Below are positions 32,540 to 40,965 of a stretch of DNA of 64,000 nucleotides, in pieces (the stretch's first letter is position 1; every line of letters starts with the position of its first letter). Under the pieces are notes generated by a model that saw only the letters and a program-made list of their open reading frames with translations, was not told the origin of the DNA and searched no databases. Made by a program: the position numbers and the translations under genes. Source of the stretch: a bacterium (GTDB lineage: Bacteria > Bacillota > Clostridia > Oscillospirales > Oscillospiraceae); contig SFVI01000002.1 in assembly GCA_004560305.1 (NCBI GenBank), positions 87,852-151,851 of the forward strand. The letters run 5' to 3'.

Positions 32540-33451
32540 ATGAAGATCGACCGACTGATCGGCATTTTGTCCATCTTGCTCCAGCGGGAAAGCGTCACCG
32601 CCCCGGAGCTGGCGGAACGCTTTGAAGTATCCCGCCGTACCATCAACCGGGATGTGGAGGCCCTCTGCCAGGCAGGCATCCCCATCGCCACCCGGCAGGG
32701 GGCAGGGGGCGGCATTTCCATCATGGAAGGGTACCGCATGGACAGAACGGTGCTGAGCACCGCCGATATGCAGGCCATCCTGGCGGGGCTGCGAAGCCTG
32801 GACAGCATCAGCGATACCAAACGCTATGCCCAGCTGATGGAAAAGCTATCTGCCGGGACTTCGGATGTGATCAGTGCAGGGCCGGCTTTTCTCATCGACC
32901 TTTCCTCCTGGTATAAGGACAGCCTGACCCCCAAGATTCAGCTGATCCACGGGGCCATAGAGGCAGGACTGGTCATCGGCTTTGACTACCTTTCCCCCGG
33001 CGGGGAAAGCCGGCGGGAGATCGAGCCCTGTTATCTGGTGTTTCGCTGGTCCAGCTGGTATGTCTGGGGCTGGTGCCGTAGCCGGGAGGATTACCGCCTC
33101 TTTAAGCTCAACCGCATGGACGGTCTGCACCTGACCGGGGCGGGCTTTGATAAGCGCCCGGCCCCGCTGCCGGACTTGAGTACCCAGCACATCTTCCCCG
33201 GGGGCATCCGGGTGAAGGCCCTGTTCACGCCGGACTGCGCCTGGCGGCTGGCGGAGGAATTCGGCCGGGACTGCTATGCGCCCCAGCCCGATGGCCGCCT
33301 GCTGTTCCAGGCGGACTATACCGACAAGGAGAACCTGCTCAGCTGGCTGCTGACCTTCGGGGAAAAGGCGGAGCTTCTGGAACCAACAGAGATCCGCCGG
33401 GAGCTGGCGGAGAAAATCAAACGAATGGGGGAGACCTATGGACTACATTAA
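32540..33451 (+). CDS. WYL-domain transcriptional regulator (YafY type)
   Basis: A 303-residue DNA-binding regulator. An N-terminal HTH_11 winged helix (1-60) has the recognition segment RFEVSRRTINRDVEAL. A WYL domain (about 135-205) shows FDYLSPGG and the signature WSSWYVWGWCRSR; the C-terminal part (210-303) is the WCX extension. WYL domains bind nucleotides or other ligands, so the protein is likely a ligand-responsive repressor or activator. It is followed by GNAT, TfoX-like and GyrI-like genes in one operon, and it may control them. The start has no strong binding site (ATGAGGATAGACGT precedes it). Confidence 0.9.
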   Translation: MKIDRLIGILSILLQRESVTAPELAERFEVSRRTINRDVEALCQAGIPIATRQGAGGGISIMEGYRMDRTVLSTADMQAILAGLRSLDSISDTKRYAQLMEKLSAGTSDVISAGPAFLIDLSSWYKDSLTPKIQLIHGAIEAGLVIGFDYLSPGGESRREIEPCYLVFRWSSWYVWGWCRSREDYRLFKLNRMDGLHLTGAGFDKRPAPLPDLSTQHIFPGGIRVKALFTPDCAWRLAEEFGRDCYAPQPDGRLLFQADYTDKENLLSWLLTFGEKAELLEPTEIRRELAEKIKRMGETYGLH

Positions 33452-34190
33452 ACTGACAAGCGAGAACCTGGACGGCGAGCACATCTGCTGCGCCATATCC
33501 AGCAACAAAGATCCCCAGGTGCTGAGCAAAAAACAGTGGCTGCGGGACCGGCTGGAAGAGGGACTGGTGTTTCTCAAGGGCGATATCCGGGGCAAGTGCT
33601 TTATTGAGTACATCCCGGCGGAATATGCCTGGGTGCCCATTGAAGCGGCGGGCTATATGCACATCAACTGCTTCTGGGTCTCCGGCGCCTGCAAAGGCCA
33701 TGGGTATTCCAACGCGCTGCTGGAAGCCTGCATAGAGGATGCAAAAGCCCGGGGTATGCAGGGCCTGACTGTGATCTCCTCCCATAAAAAGCAGTCCTTC
33801 CTGTCAGACCCAAAGTATCTGTCTCATAAGGGCTTCCGTCTGGCGGACACGGCGGAACCCTTTTTCACCCTGCTGTACCTGCCCTTTGAGGACAGCGGGG
33901 AAAAGCCCCGCTTCAAAGCGGCGGTGAAGAACCCGGCCACCGGGGAAATGGGCTTTCGCCTGTATTACACCCCCGGCTGCCCCTTTACCGCCAAGTATGT
34001 TCCTCTGATCGAAGCCTGCGCCCGGCAGCGGGGCATCGCCTTCCAAAGCACCCTGCTGGACAGCCGGGAGAAGGCGCAAAACGCCCCCGCCGCCTGGACG
34101 AACTATGCGCTGTTCTATAATGGAAAGTACATCACCAACGAGATCCTGTCCGAAAAGAAGTTCCTTGCCCTGTGGGAAGAATTGCAATGA
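33438..34190 (+). CDS. GNAT acetyltransferase with YoaP-like C-terminal domain
   Basis: A 250-residue protein overlapping the WYL gene by 14 bases. Residues 1-150 form a GNAT domain, with INCFWVSGACKGHGYSNALL as the acetyl-CoA-binding A motif (Q/R-x-x-G-x-G/A variant) and a later HKGFRLAD block. Residues 170-250 match a YoaP-like domain with a thioredoxin-like start (YYTPGCPFTAKYVPLIE) but with a single cysteine instead of CxxC. Function is not known; relatives sit beside TfoX and GyrI-like proteins. GGGGGAG lies six bases before the ATG. Confidence 0.85.
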   Translation: MDYIKLTSENLDGEHICCAISSNKDPQVLSKKQWLRDRLEEGLVFLKGDIRGKCFIEYIPAEYAWVPIEAAGYMHINCFWVSGACKGHGYSNALLEACIEDAKARGMQGLTVISSHKKQSFLSDPKYLSHKGFRLADTAEPFFTLLYLPFEDSGEKPRFKAAVKNPATGEMGFRLYYTPGCPFTAKYVPLIEACARQRGIAFQSTLLDSREKAQNAPAAWTNYALFYNGKYITNEILSEKKFLALWEELQ

Positions 34191-34223
34191 AGATATATGA
34201 AATAAAAACGGGGAGGAAAAGCG

Positions 34224-34544
34224 ATGGCATCACGGCTTGAATATGTGCAGTATGTGGCGGAGCAGCTCTCTGGCGCGGGGGAGATCACCTATAAAAAGAT
34301 GTTCGGGGAGTACGGCCTGTACTGCGACAGCAAGATCTTCGCCAACATCTCCGACGATCAGCTGTTTGTCAAAATTACCGAGGCGGGCCGCAGCCTGTTC
34401 CCGGGCCTGCCGGAAGCCCCGCCCTATCCGGGGGCGAAGGATTATTTCCTCATCGAGAACGTGGACGACCGGGACTTCCTCACCGCCCTGACCCTGACTA
34501 CCTGCCAGGCCCTGCCCGAAGCGAAAACGAAAAGGAGGATATAA
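34224..34544 (+). CDS. TfoX/Sxy N-terminal domain protein
   Basis: A 106-residue protein with the TfoX N-domain pattern: EYVQYVAEQLS, then the conserved YKKMFGEYGLYCDSKIFA, and VKITEAG ... PPYPGAKDYFLI. In Haemophilus Sxy activates competence; in Firmicutes stand-alone TfoX-N proteins are found next to GNAT or GyrI-like genes without evidence of a competence role, so I make no such claim. GGGGAGG is about nine bases before the ATG. It ends two bases before the next gene. Confidence 0.9.
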   Translation: MASRLEYVQYVAEQLSGAGEITYKKMFGEYGLYCDSKIFANISDDQLFVKITEAGRSLFPGLPEAPPYPGAKDYFLIENVDDRDFLTALTLTTCQALPEAKTKRRI

Positions 34545-34546
34545 CC

Positions 34547-35179
34547 ATGGCCTTTGATTACAAGAAGGAGTACAAGGAATTCTACCTGCCAAAGAAAAAG
34601 CCGGAGATCGTGGAGGTCCCGCCCATGAACTATATCGCCGTCCGGGGCACCGGCGACCCCAACCAGGAGGACGGGGATTACAAAAGGTCCATCGGCCTGC
34701 TGTACGCCATCGCCTTTACCATCAAGATGAGCGAGCGCAGCGGCCACCGGATCGACGGCTACTTTGACTATGTGGTGCCGCCTTTGGAGGGCTTCTGGTG
34801 GCAGGAGGGCGTGGAGGGTTTCGACTATACCAGCAAGGAGCTGTTCCACTGGATCTCCGTTATCCGCCTGCCGGACTTTGTGACCCGGGACGATTTTACC
34901 TGGGCCGTGGCCGAAGCCACTGCCAAGAAAAAGCAGGATTTCTCCCAGGTGGAGTTTATCACCGTGGAGGAGGGGCTCTGCGTCCAGATGCTGCACATCG
35001 GCCCTTATGACGACGAGCCGGCCAACGTGGCCCTGATGGATGCCTTCATTGCGGCCAGGGGCTATGCAAACGACTTCTCCGACGCCCGCCTCCACCATGA
35101 GATCTACCTATCTGACGCCAGAAGGACGGCGCCGGAAAAGCTGAAAACCGTTATCCGCCACCCCATAAAGAAAACATAG
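34547..35179 (+). CDS. GyrI-like small-molecule-binding domain protein
   Basis: A 210-residue GyrI-like protein. It begins with the conserved FDYKKEYKEFYLPKKKPEIVEVP and YIAVRGTGDPN blocks (each cut here) and shows FDYVVPPLEGFWWQ, LFHWISVIRLPDFV and HIGPYDDEP, which form the SHV-type ligand pocket of the family. Relatives bind hydrophobic cations or act as cyclopropanone hydrolases. GAGGATATAACC precedes the ATG. It closes the WYL-GNAT-TfoX-GyrI operon, which ends at a strong terminator. The grouping suggests a small-molecule response unit, which is inference. Confidence 0.88.
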   Translation: MAFDYKKEYKEFYLPKKKPEIVEVPPMNYIAVRGTGDPNQEDGDYKRSIGLLYAIAFTIKMSERSGHRIDGYFDYVVPPLEGFWWQEGVEGFDYTSKELFHWISVIRLPDFVTRDDFTWAVAEATAKKKQDFSQVEFITVEEGLCVQMLHIGPYDDEPANVALMDAFIAARGYANDFSDARLHHEIYLSDARRTAPEKLKTVIRHPIKKT

Positions 35180-35182
35180 AGA

Positions 35183-35226
35183 GCAAATATCGCCTGACCA
35201 AATTTCTCTGGTCGGGCGATATTTAC
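35183..35226 (+). terminator. terminator after GyrI-like gene
   Basis: 16-bp stem AAATATCGCCTGACCA (35185-35200) with an eight-base loop and complement containing one G-T pair (35209-35224). T run is short (ATTTAC). Confidence 0.78.
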
Positions 35227-35255
35227 TTGCAATTATTGTCTTGATAAGATATAAT
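35227..35255 (+). promoter_or_regulatory. strong promoter for polymerase operon
   Basis: -35 TTGCAA (35227-35232), 17-bp spacer, perfect -10 TATAAT (35250-35255). I looked for a LexA box (GAAC-N4-GTTC or CGAAC forms) here and saw none. Confidence 0.75.
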
Positions 35256-35286
35256 AGAGCCAGAAATTCGAAAGGACGGAGAAACC

Positions 35287-36792
35287 ATGGGGGACAGAAC
35301 CTATATCGCCATTGACCTGAAGTCCTTCTATGCCTCTGTGGAGTGCGTGGAGCGGGGGCTGGACCCGCTGGACACCTGCCTTGTGGTGGCTGACAGCAGC
35401 CGCACGGAAAAGACCATCTGCCTGGCTGTCACTCCGCCGCTGAAGGCCTATGGCATTTCCGGCCGGGCCCGGTTGTTTGAGGTGGTGCAGCAGGTAAAGA
35501 CGGAGAATGCCCGCCGCCGTGGCCGGTTCCGGGGCGGGGACTTCACCGGCAAATCCTGCCTGGCCAGTGAGCTGGCGCGTGATCCCCATCTGGAGCTGGA
35601 CTATATCGTGGCCCAACCCCGCATGGCCCATTACATTGATTACAGCACCAGAGTATATAATATCTATACCCGGTATGTGGCGCCGGAGGATATTCATGTC
35701 TATTCCATCGACGAGGTGTTCATGGACGCCACGGATTACCTGAAAACCCGGGGCATCTCCGCCCATGACTTTGCCCGCATGATCATAAGCGACGTGCTGC
35801 ATGAAACCGGCATCACCGCCACCGCGGGCATCGGCAGCAATCTCTACCTCTGCAAGGTGGCCATGGATATCCGGGCCAAACGGGTTCCGGCGGATCGGGA
35901 CGGGGTGCGCATTGCGGCGCTGGACGAGGAGAGCTACCGCCGCTTATTGTGGGGCCATCAGCCGCTGACGGACTTCTGGCGGGTGGGCCGGGGCTATGCC
36001 CGGAAGCTGGAGGCTGTGGGCCTGCGCACCATGGGGGATATTGCCCGCTGCTCTTTGGGCGGGGCCAACGAATATTATAATGAGGAGCTGCTGTATAAGC
36101 TGTTCGGCGTCAACGCCCAGCTGCTCATCGATCATGCCTGGGGCTGGGAGCCCTGCACCATCAGGGACATCAAGGCCTACCGGCCGGAGAGCAGCAGCAT
36201 CAGCGTGGGCCAGGTGCTGCAAGGCCCCTATGACTTTGCGGGCGGCAAAATGATCCTGCGGGAAATGACCGACGGCCTGGTTTTGGACCTGGTGGATCAG
36301 GGCCTGGTCACCAATCAGATCGTCCTCACCGTGGGCTATGACAGGGATAACCCGGAATCGGGCTACATCGGCGAGACCCAGATGGATGCCTATGGCCGGC
36401 AGCTGCCCAAGGCCGCCCACGGCAGCAGCAATCTGGGCTGCCATACCTCCTCCACCCGGCAGATCATGGACGCTGCTATGGCGCTGTATGACCGCATTGT
36501 GGATCAGAGGCTGCCGGTGCGGCGCATGTATGTGGTAGCGGCCAACGTGATGCGGAGCGGGGATGTGCAGGAGCCGGAAACGGAGCAGCTGGACCTGTTC
36601 ACTGACTATGAGCAGCGCAGCAGGCAGCGGGAGGAAGAGCGGGCCGCCCTGGCCCGGGAGCGGAACAAGCAGCGGGCCATGCTGGCCATCAAAAAGAAAT
36701 ACGGCAAAAACGCCATCCTCCCCGGCACCAGCTACCAGGAGGGGGCCACCGGCCGGGACAGGAACCGGCAGATCGGAGGGCACCGAGCATGA
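35287..36792 (+). CDS. Y-family DNA polymerase (UvrX/ImpB type)
   Basis: A 501-residue translesion polymerase of the UvrX group. Catalytic residues are Asp10 in AIDLKSFYASVE and Asp142-Glu143 in YSIDEVF; a helix-hairpin-helix region follows (GRGYARKLEAVGLRTMGDI, near 240) and the little-finger domain covers 290-415. After this the motif EQLDLF (about residue 433-438) matches the beta-clamp-binding consensus QL-x-LF, and the last 60 residues are a charged tail. Such enzymes copy past damaged bases with low accuracy. The stop overlaps the YolD start as ATGA. Confidence 0.92.
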   Translation: MGDRTYIAIDLKSFYASVECVERGLDPLDTCLVVADSSRTEKTICLAVTPPLKAYGISGRARLFEVVQQVKTENARRRGRFRGGDFTGKSCLASELARDPHLELDYIVAQPRMAHYIDYSTRVYNIYTRYVAPEDIHVYSIDEVFMDATDYLKTRGISAHDFARMIISDVLHETGITATAGIGSNLYLCKVAMDIRAKRVPADRDGVRIAALDEESYRRLLWGHQPLTDFWRVGRGYARKLEAVGLRTMGDIARCSLGGANEYYNEELLYKLFGVNAQLLIDHAWGWEPCTIRDIKAYRPESSSISVGQVLQGPYDFAGGKMILREMTDGLVLDLVDQGLVTNQIVLTVGYDRDNPESGYIGETQMDAYGRQLPKAAHGSSNLGCHTSSTRQIMDAAMALYDRIVDQRLPVRRMYVVAANVMRSGDVQEPETEQLDLFTDYEQRSRQREEERAALARERNKQRAMLAIKKKYGKNAILPGTSYQEGATGRDRNRQIGGHRA

Positions 36793-37211
36793 ACCATCAA
36801 TATGACGACATTCTGTCCCTGCCGCGTCCGGTTTCTCCCAGCCACCCGCCTATGCCGCTGATCGACCGGGCGGCCCAGTTTTCCCCCTTTGCCGCCCTCA
36901 CCGGCTTTGAAGCCGCGGTGCTGGAGGCGGCCCGCCTGACGGAGGCGCGGCCAGAGCTGGACGAGAGCCGCAAGGAGCAGCTGAACGCCCGCCTGCAAAT
37001 ATTAAAGGCCTGTAGCCGGGAGCGGCCACAGGCGGAGATTTGCTATTTCAAGCCCGATGAACGGAAAACCGGGGGCGCCTGTGTCACGATCACCGGCACC
37101 GTGAAAAAGGTGGATGACTTCACCCGGCGTGTCACCATGGCCGACGGCACCGTGATCCCCATGGAGGACATTCTGGATATCAAAGCAGAGCGTGAGGAGG
37201 GCAGAATATGA
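36789..37211 (+). CDS. YolD-like protein
   Basis: A 140-residue YolD-like protein. The N-terminus has LPRPVSPSHPPMPLIDRAAQFSPFAALTGFEA (in pieces), the form common in Clostridia, followed by a charged helix and a YolD beta domain (EICYFKPDE ... VTITGTVKKVDDFTRRVTMADGTVIPMEDILDI). YolD proteins occur almost always beside UvrX-type polymerases and are thought to regulate or assist them, by analogy with UmuD. It overlaps both neighbours by four bases, so polymerase, YolD and EcsC proteins are made from one message. Confidence 0.9.
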   Translation: MNHQYDDILSLPRPVSPSHPPMPLIDRAAQFSPFAALTGFEAAVLEAARLTEARPELDESRKEQLNARLQILKACSRERPQAEICYFKPDERKTGGACVTITGTVKKVDDFTRRVTMADGTVIPMEDILDIKAEREEGRI

Positions 37212-37996
37212 TCGGTAAGGAAAAACGGCGGGAAGCCGCCATACAAAAGGAACTGCTTCTTTTGCAGAAGCAGGAGGAGAAGCTGGCTGCTGCAGCCGCA
37301 AAAGCCAGTGGCGGCAGCTGGAAGGAAAACCTTGAACGCAAGCTGCCGGAAAAGGTGTATGAGGGGCTGCAAAGCGCCTTCTGCAAGGGCTTTACGCTGG
37401 TTTTTGACAAAGGGCGCACCCTGATTGAGAAAAGCTATGATAAGGAGGGCCTGCGGGAAGACCAGCGCATTCGGGACTATGCCTTTCAGGTGAAGGGCGG
37501 CCGCCGGGAGCTGAAGCAGCTTCGGAAAAGCGCCCGGCAGTCGGAGCTGATGAACCTGACCGCCACCACAGTGGAGGGGCTGGGGCTGGGGGCGCTGGGC
37601 ATAGGCCTGCCGGATATTGTCCTCTTTCTCAGCACCCTGCTCCGGGGCATCTATGAGACGGCCCTAAGCTATGGCTTTGACTATACGCAGCGGAGCGAGC
37701 AGATGCTGATCCTGAAAATGATGGCCGCCGCCCTCAGCACCGGCCAGGAATGGGAACGGTTAAACAGGGAAGTGGAGCAGGGTCCCCCGCCGCCGGAACA
37801 GATTACCGAGGCCAGCTTCCAGGCCCAGCTGCAGGAGACGGCCTCAGTCTTTGCCCTGGATATGCTGCTGCTGAAATTCATACAGGGCCTGCCGGTGGTG
37901 GGCCTGATCGGCGGTGCGGCAAACCCTGTCTATTACCGAAAAGTCATGCGCTATGTGCAGCTGAAATACCATAAGCGCTACCTGCTGAAGCTGTAA
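37208..37996 (+). CDS. EcsC family protein
   Basis: A 262-residue protein of the EcsC family. It starts with a lysine/glutamate-rich coiled-coil region (about 1-35) and then has the EcsC core: KVYEGLQSAFCKGFTLVFDKG, a central glycine-rich hydrophobic part (GLGLGALGIGLPDIVLFLSTLLRGIYE, shown here in outline) and a C-terminal hydrophobic segment. In Bacillus EcsC accompanies the EcsAB transporter; in Clostridia the family is found singly and unknown. It is unusual as the third gene of a polymerase operon. Start overlaps the YolD stop as ATGA. Confidence 0.85.
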   Translation: MIGKEKRREAAIQKELLLLQKQEEKLAAAAAKASGGSWKENLERKLPEKVYEGLQSAFCKGFTLVFDKGRTLIEKSYDKEGLREDQRIRDYAFQVKGGRRELKQLRKSARQSELMNLTATTVEGLGLGALGIGLPDIVLFLSTLLRGIYETALSYGFDYTQRSEQMLILKMMAAALSTGQEWERLNREVEQGPPPPEQITEASFQAQLQETASVFALDMLLLKFIQGLPVVGLIGGAANPVYYRKVMRYVQLKYHKRYLLKL

Positions 37997-38106
37997 AGAA
38001 GTGCCCATAAAACGCAGGAAAAGCCCAAACTATTTTTTGTAAATCAACAGCCGCGCAGGAACAGAGCGTCCTGCGCGGCTTTGCCGTCATATAGGTATAC
38101 TTCGGT

Positions 38107-38478
38107 TCAGTGCTGCCGGGGCTGGGGACAGGAAATCTCCAGCATCTCCTCAATGAGCCGGTGGAACACCGCAGCCTGCACATTGTCTGCCGCCTTGTAA
38201 TAGACCTCCTTGCCCTCCCGGCGGCTGACGATCAGCTCAGCGCTGCGCAGCTGGCGCAGATGGTGGGAGACGGCGGGGCTGCTCATATCCATCATGGCGG
38301 AGAGGTTAATGACGCACTCCTCACAGTGGCAGAGGATCCAGAACAGCTTGACCCGGCTGCTGTCACCCAACTGTCGCAGCAGCTCGGAGACCTTCTGAAA
38401 ATCATCACTGGAAGGGCATTTTTCCATCACCTCATCGGCGGACTGACCGTGGTCATGGGGCAGTTTATCGTGATCCAT
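38107..38478 (-). CDS. ArsR/SmtB metal-responsive repressor
   Basis: A 123-residue winged-helix repressor. It has a histidine-rich start (DHDKLPHDHGQ), an alpha3-region motif CHCEECVINLS (near 55-65) that can form a CadC-type thiol metal site, then the recognition helix SSPAVSHHLRQLRSAELI and a beta wing (SRREGKEVYYKAAD). It should release DNA when it binds zinc, cadmium or lead. The start at 38478 has GGGAGG eight bases upstream. It faces the HMA-protein and P-type ATPase genes, which have an operator-like palindrome at their promoter. Metal identity is inferred from the transporter. Confidence 0.9.
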   Translation of the reverse strand: MDHDKLPHDHGQSADEVMEKCPSSDDFQKVSELLRQLGDSSRVKLFWILCHCEECVINLSAMMDMSSPAVSHHLRQLRSAELIVSRREGKEVYYKAADNVQAAVFHRLIEEMLEISCPQPRQH

Positions 38479-38515
38479 CGCGTTTCCTCCCTGGGCTTCG
38501 TTTTCTGTTGTACCC

Positions 38516-38544
38516 ATTGTAACCGAAACGCTCCGCAATGGCAA
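38516..38544 (-). promoter_or_regulatory. promoter for arsR-type gene
   Basis: Minus strand: -35 TTGCCA (38539-38544), 17-bp spacer, -10 TACAAT (38516-38521). Confidence 0.6.
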
Positions 38545-38574
38545 ACAAATTTTCCGGGAAAAGCAGAAAAAGCC

Positions 38575-38603
38575 TTGACCTTTTGGGTGAAAGCGTGTAT
38601 GAT
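38575..38603 (+). promoter_or_regulatory. promoter for metal efflux operon
   Basis: -35 TTGACC (38575-38580), 17-bp spacer, -10 TATGAT (38598-38603). Confidence 0.75.
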
Positions 38604-38609
38604 AGTGAC

Positions 38610-38640
38610 ATAAAGATTAAACAAGTGCTTAATCGTTTAT
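38610..38640 (+). promoter_or_regulatory. ArsR-type operator overlapping transcription start
   Basis: Imperfect palindrome with core ATTAA-N8-TTAAT (38616-38633) and outer ATAAA/TTTAT arms. It begins about seven bases after the -10 box, where a bound repressor would block transcription. Confidence 0.65.
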
Positions 38641-38659
38641 TTGATGGGAGGAAATAAAA

Positions 38660-38878
38660 ATGAAGAAAACCTATAAAATAGAAGTGGATTGTGCCAACTG
38701 CGCCAACCTGATGGAGCAGGCCGCCCGGAAGACCCCCGGCGTCAGGGAGGCCACGGTGAACTACATGGCCCTGAAGATGACGGTAGAGTTTGAGGAGGGG
38801 CAGGAGCCCAAGACGGTTATGGCCCAGGTACTGAAAAACTGCAAAAAGGTGGAAGATGACTGCGAGATCTTCTTCTGA
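38660..38878 (+). CDS. HMA-domain metal-binding protein
   Basis: A 72-residue stand-alone heavy-metal-associated domain. The metal site is the CxxC pair Cys11-Cys14 in VDCANCANLM, and the fold pattern (beta-alpha-beta-beta-alpha-beta) fits CopZ-like chaperones. DC before ANC and the acidic ending DDCEIFF suit zinc or cadmium proteins more than copper. GGGAGG lies nine bases before the ATG. It precedes the P-type ATPase, whose own N-terminus lacks an HMA domain, so this protein is likely the detached metal-binding module or chaperone of the pump. Confidence 0.9.
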   Translation: MKKTYKIEVDCANCANLMEQAARKTPGVREATVNYMALKMTVEFEEGQEPKTVMAQVLKNCKKVEDDCEIFF

Positions 38879-38929
38879 TTTGTCTGCTGAAAAAAGACTG
38901 TCCTGTGAGGACAGGCAGGAGCGTGTGCT

Positions 38930-40855
38930 ATGACGAAAAAACAAAAGAAAATGCTGACGCGTATCCTTGCGGCGGCGCTGATGCTGGTCGTTTTGAAGCT
39001 GATCCCGGCGGCGGGCTTTTCCCGGCTGGACGGTCTGTTGTTCCCCGGCGCCGGCCGCTGGCTGAGGCTGGCGCTGTACCTGGTGGATTATGCCGTCATT
39101 GGCTATGACATTCTGCGCAAGGCCGTTAAGGGCATCATCAAGGGCCGGGTCTTTGATGAAAACTTCCTCATGGCCATCGCTACGGTGGGCGCCCTGGCCC
39201 TGGCCATCTATGAAAACGGCGACTACGCGGAGGCCATCGCTGTCATGCTGTTTTACCAGATCGGCGAGCTGTTTGAAAGCTACGCCGTGGGCAAGAGCCG
39301 CCGCAACATCAGCCAGCTGATGGATATACGGCCGGACTATGCCAATATTGAGCAGGAGGGCCGGCTTGTTCAGGTAGACCCGGAGGAGCTGGCGGTGGGC
39401 ACTGTCATCGTGGTGCAGCCGGGGGAGAAGGTACCCATTGACGGTGTTGTGACGGAGGGCAGCTCCGTACTGGACACCAGCGCCCTCACCGGCGAAAGCC
39501 TGCCCCGGGAGGTGCAGCCCGGGGACGAGATCATCAGCGGCTGCGTGAATCTCAGCGGCCTACTGTATATCCGCACAACAAAGGCGTTTGGCCAGTCCAC
39601 CGTCTCCAAAATTCTGGAGCTGGTAGAAAACGCCAGCTCCCGCAAATCACGGTCGGAGGACTTTATCTCCCGCTTTGCCCGGATTTACACCCCCGCTGTC
39701 TGCGGCGCGGCCCTGGCCCTGTTCCTGCTGCCGCCGCTGGTCCGGTTGCTGTTTCTGGGTCTGGATGCCCAGTGGGGCCAGTGGCTTTACCGGGCCTTGA
39801 CCTTCCTGGTCATCAGCTGCCCCTGCGCCCTGGTGATCAGCATTCCTCTCAGCTTCTTTGCCGGTATCGGCGGGGCCAGCAGGGCTGGTATTCTGGTCAA
39901 AGGCTCCAACTATCTGGAGGCCCTGTCCAAGACCCGCTGCGTGGTCTTTGATAAGACCGGAACCCTCACCGAGGGCGTCTTCGCCGTGGAGGGCATCCAC
40001 CACAGCAGCATGGAAAACGAGAAGCTGATCGAGTACGCCGCCCTGGCGGAAAGCGCATCCTCCCACCCCATCAGCCGCAGCCTGCAGCGGGCCTACGGGA
40101 AGGAAATTGACCGCAGCCGGGTAACAGATATCCGGGAGATCAGCGGCCAGGGGGTCACCGCCCTGGTGGATGGGTCCCGGGTTGCCGCCGGCAACGACAA
40201 GCTGATGCGCTGTCTGGGCATTGATTTCGTGCCCTGCCGCAGCGTAGGCACCATCATCCATGTGGCTATTGACGGCGCCTATGCCGGCCATATCGTCATT
40301 TCCGACCTGATCAAGGCCCACGCCAAGGCCGCTATAAGCGCCTTGAAGGAAAACGGCGTGGAACAGACCGTCATGCTCACCGGCGACGCTTCCGCAGTGG
40401 CGGAGCACGTGGCCCAGAAGCTGGGCATCGACCGGGTGTACAGCCAGCTTCTTCCCGCGGATAAGGTGGAACAGGTGGAGCAGCTTCTGGCCGAGCGGAA
40501 GGGCAGAGGCAATCTGGCCTTCGTGGGTGACGGCGTCAATGACGCGCCGGTGCTGTCCCGGGCGGATATTGGCATCGCCATGGGCGCCCTGGGCTCTGAC
40601 GCGGCCATTGAGGCGGCGGACATTGTGCTCATGGACGATGACCCGCTGAAGATTGCCAAAGCCATCAAAATCTCCCGCAAGTGCCTGCGTATCGTCTATG
40701 AGAATATCGTCTTTGCCATCGGCATCAAGCTGATTTGCCTTGCCCTGGGCGCATTGGGTCTGGCAAATATGTGGCTTGCCATTTTTGCCGATGTGGGCGT
40801 GATGGTCATTGCGGTGCTCAACGCCATCCGCTGCCTTTTCGTTGATAAGCTCTGA
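38930..40855 (+). CDS. zinc/cadmium P-type ATPase (CadA/ZntA, P1B-2)
   Basis: A 641-residue efflux ATPase. Motifs: TGES in the actuator domain (about 188), SCPCALVIS with metal-binding Cys297 and Cys299 in helix 6, DKTGTLT with phosphorylated Asp341, SHP (SASSHPIS) and GDGVNDAPVL. In the last helices a lysine (AIGIKLICL) and an aspartate (IFADVGV) match the P1B-2 signature for Zn, Cd and Pb export. The N-terminus is short and without an HMA domain; that part is supplied by the preceding gene. The 51-bp gap to it includes a small hairpin CTGTCC/GGACAG. A strong terminator follows. Confidence 0.93.
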   Translation: MTKKQKKMLTRILAAALMLVVLKLIPAAGFSRLDGLLFPGAGRWLRLALYLVDYAVIGYDILRKAVKGIIKGRVFDENFLMAIATVGALALAIYENGDYAEAIAVMLFYQIGELFESYAVGKSRRNISQLMDIRPDYANIEQEGRLVQVDPEELAVGTVIVVQPGEKVPIDGVVTEGSSVLDTSALTGESLPREVQPGDEIISGCVNLSGLLYIRTTKAFGQSTVSKILELVENASSRKSRSEDFISRFARIYTPAVCGAALALFLLPPLVRLLFLGLDAQWGQWLYRALTFLVISCPCALVISIPLSFFAGIGGASRAGILVKGSNYLEALSKTRCVVFDKTGTLTEGVFAVEGIHHSSMENEKLIEYAALAESASSHPISRSLQRAYGKEIDRSRVTDIREISGQGVTALVDGSRVAAGNDKLMRCLGIDFVPCRSVGTIIHVAIDGAYAGHIVISDLIKAHAKAAISALKENGVEQTVMLTGDASAVAEHVAQKLGIDRVYSQLLPADKVEQVEQLLAERKGRGNLAFVGDGVNDAPVLSRADIGIAMGALGSDAAIEAADIVLMDDDPLKIAKAIKISRKCLRIVYENIVFAIGIKLICLALGALGLANMWLAIFADVGVMVIAVLNAIRCLFVDKL

Positions 40856-40875
40856 TGCTTTCAGAACCTTGCTTT

Positions 40876-40909
40876 TTGTCCCCGCGTCATATGACGCGGG
40901 GATTTTTTA
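40876..40909 (+). terminator. terminator after P-type ATPase gene
   Basis: Perfect 12-bp palindromic stem TCCCCGCGTCAT with its complement (40879-40902) and T run (40903-40908). Confidence 0.9.
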
Positions 40910-40924
40910 GATGCTGCAGCTTAC

Positions 40925-40936
40925 ACAACCGCTTGT
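40925..40936. promoter_or_regulatory. operator-like palindrome 1 (LacI/CcpA-like)
   Basis: ACAACCGCTTGT, one mismatch from palindromic, centred on CG with the AANCGNTT core used by LacI-family regulators. Centre-to-centre distance to the second copy is 41 bp. Confidence 0.45.
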
Positions 40937-40965
40937 TGAAATTAACCGAAAAATCAAATTTGGAC

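Noticed and set aside
34224..34544. Competence regulator Sxy
   Set aside because: Only the N-terminal TfoX domain is present, and neighbours are GNAT and GyrI-like genes, not competence genes.
35200..35286. LexA (SOS) operator before the Y-family polymerase
   Set aside because: No GAAC-N4-GTTC or close variant found by eye; only consensus promoter boxes are visible.
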